Shown here: positions 55,412 through 58,618 of the stretch, in pieces | Layout of the letters: each line of letters begins with the position of its first letter | Numbering within the stretch: position 1 is the stretch's first letter | NCBI RefSeq assembly: GCF_004006535.1 | Contig: NZ_RLIH01000014.1 | Location: 1 to 58,618, forward strand | DNA from: Anaerosphaera multitolerans | GTDB lineage: Bacteria; Bacillota; Clostridia; Tissierellales; Peptoniphilaceae | Direction: 5' to 3' | Length of the DNA stretch: 58,618 bases | The notes under the pieces: generated by a model | Seen by the model: only the letters and a program-made list of their open reading frames with translations | Database searches by the model: none | Told to the model about the DNA's origin: nothing | Translations under genes and position numbers: made by a program

Positions 55412-56299
55412 TTATTCCTCTCCCTCCTCTTTATAATATGCAGCTATTTTATCAGAAAGAGATGAATTTTCGATACTATAATTATCAATGCCTGATTCAT
55501 ATATTATTCTAGACAAAACTCTCATATCCTTATCATAATATAAAACTATATTATTTTTAGTAGTACTAATAATTTTTGCCCCTATATTTATAAAAGGATC
55601 TAAATCTTCCAAATCATTGTATATTTTTATGATTTTATCACTTGATACCTTATTACTCATAGACTCAATTTCTTTAATACTTCCATCATATAAATAAGCC
55701 ACTCTATCACAAAATCTTTGTGCCTCACTTAAAGATTTTGTAAGCATAAATAATGTAAGAGAATTTTCCTCTTTCATTTTATTTAAGTACTCAAAAAGCT
55801 TTTCTATCTGTTCTTGTTCTAAGTATTTTGTCGGCTCATCCATAATTAATAATCTTGGTTTAATTATTAAAGCATTGATTATAGAAAATAATTTTTTTTC
55901 ATTATTATTCATATCTAAAACTTTCATTTTAGAATCAAGACCAAAGTAATCTAAAAGCATATCTATTTCTTCTAAACTCTTTAAATTATGAGTATTTAAA
56001 GTTGTTTTTAGCAAATTTATAATTTTTACATTTTCTTGAAAGTATACTTCTTCTGGTACAAATCCAACACTTTCTTTTATAGCTCTTGAATCTTTAACAC
56101 AGTCCATGTCAAAGATTGTAACCTTACCTTTAGCCGGTTTTAAATAATTAAACAAAATTTTTGAAAGTGTTGTTTTCCCTGAATCTTCTAAACCTAGTAG
56201 AGCAAAAAACTCACCTTCTAATACTTCTAGGTTTAAGTTCGAAAATACACTCTTTTTGCCAATTCTTTTAGTCAAATCACTAATAACTATGGCACTCAT
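55412..56299 (-). CDS. ABC transporter ATP-binding protein with atypical signature
   Basis: The 295-residue protein has Walker A GLEDSGKTT, Walker B LLIMDEP and an H-loop-like region (LFMLTKSLSEAQRFCD) in which the usual His is replaced by Lys or Ser. The Q-loop reads FVPEE instead of Gln. The signature LSGGQ is not present; MNNNEKKL occupies its place. The C-terminal extension (about 215-295) is normal for drug or peptide exporters. The ATG at 56299 has GAGG upstream. ATP binding seems kept but hydrolysis geometry may differ; it could still drive the adjacent permease. Confidence 0.8.
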   Translation of the reverse strand: MSAIVISDLTKRIGKKSVFSNLNLEVLEGEFFALLGLEDSGKTTLSKILFNYLKPAKGKVTIFDMDCVKDSRAIKESVGFVPEEVYFQENVKIINLLKTTLNTHNLKSLEEIDMLLDYFGLDSKMKVLDMNNNEKKLFSIINALIIKPRLLIMDEPTKYLEQEQIEKLFEYLNKMKEENSLTLFMLTKSLSEAQRFCDRVAYLYDGSIKEIESMSNKVSSDKIIKIYNDLEDLDPFINIGAKIISTTKNNIVLYYDKDMRVLSRIIYESGIDNYSIENSSLSDKIAAYYKEEGEE

Positions 56300-56329
56300 C
56301 ACACTCACCTCTTTATAATTTCTTTTAAC

Positions 56330-56358
56330 ATTATACTATAAGAATGTTATAAAACCAA
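56330..56358 (-). promoter_or_regulatory. Promoter of the ABC transporter operon
   Basis: On the minus strand TTGGTT (56353-56358) and TATAAT (56330-56335) are 17 bases apart, 31 bases before the ATPase start. Confidence 0.65.
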
Positions 56359-56380
56359 TGTTTATATATTTATTTTGCAT

Positions 56381-56408
56381 TTGGAAATCAGATTATCTAT
56401 GTTATAAT
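56381..56408 (+). promoter_or_regulatory. Promoter of ychF
   Basis: TTGGAA (56381-56386) and TATAAT (56403-56408) are 16 bases apart; TGT directly precedes the -10, giving an extended form. It lies 29 bases before the ychF ATG. Confidence 0.65.
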
Positions 56409-56437
56409 TGTACAAGATTAAGAAAAGAGGCGATTTA

Positions 56438-57532
56438 ATGAAATTAGGAATAGTAGGTCTTCCCAATGTTGGCAAGTCTACACTTTTTAATGCGCTTACA
56501 AAAGCGGGAGCAGAAGCGGCAAATTATCCCTTTGCCACTATTGAACCAAATATAGGTGTTGTAAATGTACCTGATGATAGATTAAAAGTTTTAGCGGAAA
56601 TAAGCAATTCTGAAAAAATACTTTATACTACAATAGAATTCTTTGATATTGCAGGTTTAGTAAAAGGAGCAAGTAAAGGCGAAGGATTAGGAAACCAGTT
56701 TTTATCTAATATTCGAGAAGTTGATGCCATTGTCCACGTAGTAAGGTGTTTTGATGATGATAATATAATACATGTTGATGGTAGTGTAGATCCTATTAGA
56801 GATATTGAGAATATAAATTTAGAATTGATCTTCTCTGATTTAGAGCAAATTGAAAAAAGACTTTCTAAAGCCGAAAAACAAGCAAAAAGTGATAAAAAAC
56901 TATTACCTGAAGTTGAATTGTTAAGAAAACTTTTAAATATACTTGAAAGTGGAAAACCTGCTCGGTCATTAGAATTAAATGAAGAAGAGAAAAAACTTAT
57001 TAAAAACTTTTCATTATTAAGCTATAAACCTATTATATATGTAGCTAACGTTTCTGAAGATGATATTGCAGATGATGGTAAAAATAATGAATATGTTCAA
57101 AAAGTTAGAGAGTTTGCTAGTGATCAAGGCGATGAAGTAATAGTTATAAGCGCAGAAATTGAATCGGAAATTCAATCTCTTGATGACGACGAAAAAGTTT
57201 TGTTTTTAGAAGAACTTGGTTTAGACAGATCAGGTTTAGATAAATTAATTCAGTCCAGTTATAAATTATTGGGCTTAATAAGCTTTTTAACTACAGGTCC
57301 GATGGAGACACGTGCCTGGACTATAGTTAGAGGAACGAAAGCTCCTCAAGCTGCCGGTAAAATTCACTCGGATATTGAAAGGGGATTTATTAAAGCTGAT
57401 ACTATATCCTTTAATGAGTTGGCAAATAGTGGCTCCATGGCAGCCGCTAGAGAAAAAGGTCTTATTCGTAGTGAGGGTAAAGATTATATAATGCAAGATG
57501 GCGATGTGGTTTTATTTAAATTCAATGTATAG
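56438..57532 (+). CDS. ychF: Redox-regulated ATPase YchF
   Basis: This Obg-related P-loop protein prefers ATP over GTP and associates with ribosomes; homologues influence stress responses. From the ATG at 56438 (364 residues) the G1 motif is GLPNVGKST at residues 7-15. NYPFATIEPN, the G3 region DIAGLVKGASKGEGLGNQFL and NVSEDD (in place of the GTP-specific NKxD) follow. The C-terminal TGS domain includes ETRAWTIVRGTKAPQAAGKIH. GAGG lies just before this ATG. It is monocistronic with its own promoter and terminator. Confidence 0.96.
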   Translation: MKLGIVGLPNVGKSTLFNALTKAGAEAANYPFATIEPNIGVVNVPDDRLKVLAEISNSEKILYTTIEFFDIAGLVKGASKGEGLGNQFLSNIREVDAIVHVVRCFDDDNIIHVDGSVDPIRDIENINLELIFSDLEQIEKRLSKAEKQAKSDKKLLPEVELLRKLLNILESGKPARSLELNEEEKKLIKNFSLLSYKPIIYVANVSEDDIADDGKNNEYVQKVREFASDQGDEVIVISAEIESEIQSLDDDEKVLFLEELGLDRSGLDKLIQSSYKLLGLISFLTTGPMETRAWTIVRGTKAPQAAGKIHSDIERGFIKADTISFNELANSGSMAAAREKGLIRSEGKDYIMQDGDVVLFKFNV

Positions 57533-57545
57533 AAATCTTATAGAT

Positions 57546-57577
57546 GGCTTGGTTACTCAAATACAGTAAATCAAGCC
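57546..57577 (+). terminator. Terminator of ychF
   Basis: An imperfect stem pairs 57546-57557 with 57565-57577 (GGCTTG / CAAGCC core), followed on the plus strand by a T-rich tract. It is 14 bases after the ychF stop. Confidence 0.7.
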
Positions 57578-58097
57578 TTTTCCCTTTATTCCTATTAATA
57601 TTAATTATTCCTAACATTTCTAATTAATTGGCAAACAAATGGCAACCTATTTGCCATTCCTAAATAGTTTACACGTCATTCAACTATATGAAAAAATGCC
57701 TGGCTTTAATCAACTAGACACTTATATTTCATATTAACCTTGTATTTATTTAGAGCGATTTAATTTTATATTTCGTGGTATCTTATATTTATACAGAATT
57801 TCTTTTCACAATCACACCCATCATCTCTTATTATATTTTTATGTAGTAAGAGGTGTTTTATAGTTATTTCAAGGCATACAATAACATTAAGAAGAAATAA
57901 AAGGCTCTTAAATTGGCAATAGTGAGGTCTATTTATTTTACGGATAGAACGGCTATATTCCAACGATATGTAAGGTTTTAACTAATTTGATAGGGGTCAA
58001 TATAATGAATTATTTTATTAAATTCATTATTTATTTTATTGAAATATTTAGACTCTAAGTTCTTTACAAAAAATTAAATAAATAATTCACGTAACTT
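57578..58097. other. 520-base stretch without a recognisable gene
   Basis: No open frame with a ribosome binding site and family resemblance is visible. A minus-strand frame at 57766-57963 (65 codons) has unlikely composition and no supporting site. It contains two small perfect hairpins: AATGGCAA / TTGCCATT at 57638-57658, and AATGAATT / AATTCATT at 58004-58028. The stretch may be decayed sequence from a lost gene or element; I cannot identify it. Confidence 0.5.
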
Positions 58098-58127
58098 TTG
58101 TTACCGACACAAAACAAATTTTATGAT
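58098..58127 (+). promoter_or_regulatory. Possible promoter of the cupin gene
   Basis: TTGTTA (58098-58103) and TATGAT (58122-58127) are 18 bases apart, 37 bases before the cupin ATG. Confidence 0.4.
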
Positions 58128-58164
58128 AATTTTATAAAAAATATTATTATGGGAGGCTGTATAA

Positions 58165-58446
58165 ATGGTCGGTAAAATAAAAAGTGGAGTTGGAATCATT
58201 TTTGATAAAACGAACTACAAAGTCGTAAGAAAATCTGGAGTTAAGGGAGACGTTATTCCGACGCATAATCATGAAGGCAAAGAAATAGTATTCATTGTTA
58301 TGCAAGGAAGTGCAGAAGTAATTCTAAATGAAGAAGAAAAATATAATCTAAATAAATTTGATGTTTTAAATTTTGATGGTGTTAACACTATGTCAGTAAA
58401 ATTCATAGTCGACTCTGAAATAGTTATTATCTTGGTAAAAAAATAA
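58165..58446 (+). CDS. Small cupin-domain protein
   Basis: The 93-residue protein is a single cupin beta-barrel. Cupin motif 1 is recognisable as THNHEGKE with H34, H36 and E40, which could bind a metal. Motif 2 (around DVLNFDGVNTMSV) lacks the usual His. GGGAGG precedes the ATG and a terminator follows, so it is a one-gene unit. Small cupins of this kind may be sensors, isomerases or binding proteins; no specific function can be assigned. Confidence 0.75.
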   Translation: MVGKIKSGVGIIFDKTNYKVVRKSGVKGDVIPTHNHEGKEIVFIVMQGSAEVILNEEEKYNLNKFDVLNFDGVNTMSVKFIVDSEIVIILVKK

Positions 58447-58459
58447 TATTAATCCAAAT

Positions 58460-58490
58460 AGTGTAGTTAGATATACGATTTAGCTACACT
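58460..58490 (+). terminator. Terminator of the cupin gene
   Basis: A near-perfect stem (AGTGTAG near 58460 with CTACACT ending at 58490) is followed by CTTTTA on the plus strand, 14 bases after the cupin stop. Confidence 0.65.
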
Positions 58491-58515
58491 CTTTTATCGC
58501 CCTTAAATAAAAAAA

Positions 58516-58539
58516 GGATAGAGATTTTACTCCCTATCC
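58516..58539 (-). terminator. Terminator for a minus-strand gene
   Basis: The stem GGATAGAG / CTCCCTATCC (one extra base in one arm) is followed on the minus strand by seven T. It lies 12 bases after the stop of the partial membrane-protein frame that enters from the right edge. Confidence 0.65.
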
Positions 58540-58551
58540 AATAGAAACAAA

Positions 58552-58617
58552 TTAATTACTCGCTAAAATCAAAACACATATAAATGAAATAGCACACAAT
58601 AAAATTATAACTATAAA
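58552..58617 (-). CDS. 3' end of a membrane protein (cut by the window edge)
   Basis: The last 21 codons before a TAA at 58552-58554 read as one hydrophobic helix (FIVIILLCAISFICVLILAS) ending in Asn. The stop is followed directly by a minus-strand terminator, which supports a real gene end. The rest of the gene lies outside the window and its identity cannot be known. Confidence 0.4.
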   Translation of the reverse strand, partial: FIVIILLCAISFICVLILASN

Positions 58618-58618
58618 A

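Noticed and set aside
57630-57660. Attachment-site-like GGCAA repeats
   Set aside because: The repeats are short and explained by a small hairpin; no tRNA gene or integrase is adjacent.
57766-57963. 65-codon minus-strand frame in the gap after ychF
   Set aside because: No ribosome binding site, no recognisable domain; I considered a transposase remnant but could not match any family motif.
1-58618. CRISPR array, rRNA or tRNA genes
   Set aside because: I saw no regularly spaced repeats and no tRNA-like cloverleaf or rRNA sequence in the gaps between genes.

Overview
The window is a chromosomal segment of a very AT-rich, low-GC Gram-positive anaerobe. The gene orders miaB-mutS-mutL-miaA, pgsA-cinA-recA-rny, rimP-nusA-rnpM-infB-rbfA and rpsB-tsf-pyrH-frr-uppS-cdsA-rseP-ispG-polC are classic Firmicutes synteny. 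Strong GGAGG ribosome binding sites, sigma-A-type promoters, the Gram-positive PolC and a lexA/yneA-like divergent pair agree. Aspartase, fumarase, arginine deiminase and glutamate transport genes suggest an amino-acid-fermenting organism, perhaps a Tissierellia/Peptoniphilaceae relative; the lineage is inference. I saw no rRNA, tRNA, CRISPR array, intact insertion sequence or prophage.

Left part (1-20.5 kb). aspA-fumC (aspartate to fumarate to malate) diverge from a LysR regulator. A forward operon follows: miaB, mutS, mutL, miaA, a YnbB-type PLP enzyme and a P1 peptidase, mostly overlapping. It converges on lexA. lexA diverges from a small LysM membrane protein (YneA-like) across a region rich in LexA-box-like sequences. 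Next, on the minus strand, are gltS and the arginine deiminase operon arcA-arcB-arcC, preceded by a regulator with two AraC-type DNA-binding domains. No arcD antiporter is present.

Middle part (20.6-33 kb, minus strand, gene order read leftward). ftsK-rimO-pgsA-cinA-recA is followed by a four-gene block: an SbcD-like nuclease, an N-terminal Rad50/SbcC-like half ending in a zinc-hook-like motif, a 77-residue coiled-coil protein and a C-terminal ATPase half. rny, with its own promoter, and xerC follow. The split Rad50-like cassette between recA and rny is the most unusual system here.

Right part (33-54.5 kb, minus strand). It holds information-processing genes: rpsB-tsf-pyrH-frr; uppS-cdsA-rseP-ispG-polC; rimP-nusA-rnpM-infB-rbfA-nrnA-truB-ribF; rpsO with a structured leader; pnp; and dut. 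Usual neighbours that are missing from their places are dxr (between cdsA and rseP), ylxQ (between rnpM and infB) and hfq (after miaA). PolC appears to have lost PHP-domain metal ligands.

Far right (54.5-58.6 kb). An ABC-2 type exporter with an atypical ATPase diverges from ychF. A ~600-base stretch without a recognisable gene follows, then a small cupin gene, terminators, and the last codons of a minus-strand membrane protein cut by the window edge. Many genes here start with TTG, each with a good ribosome binding site.
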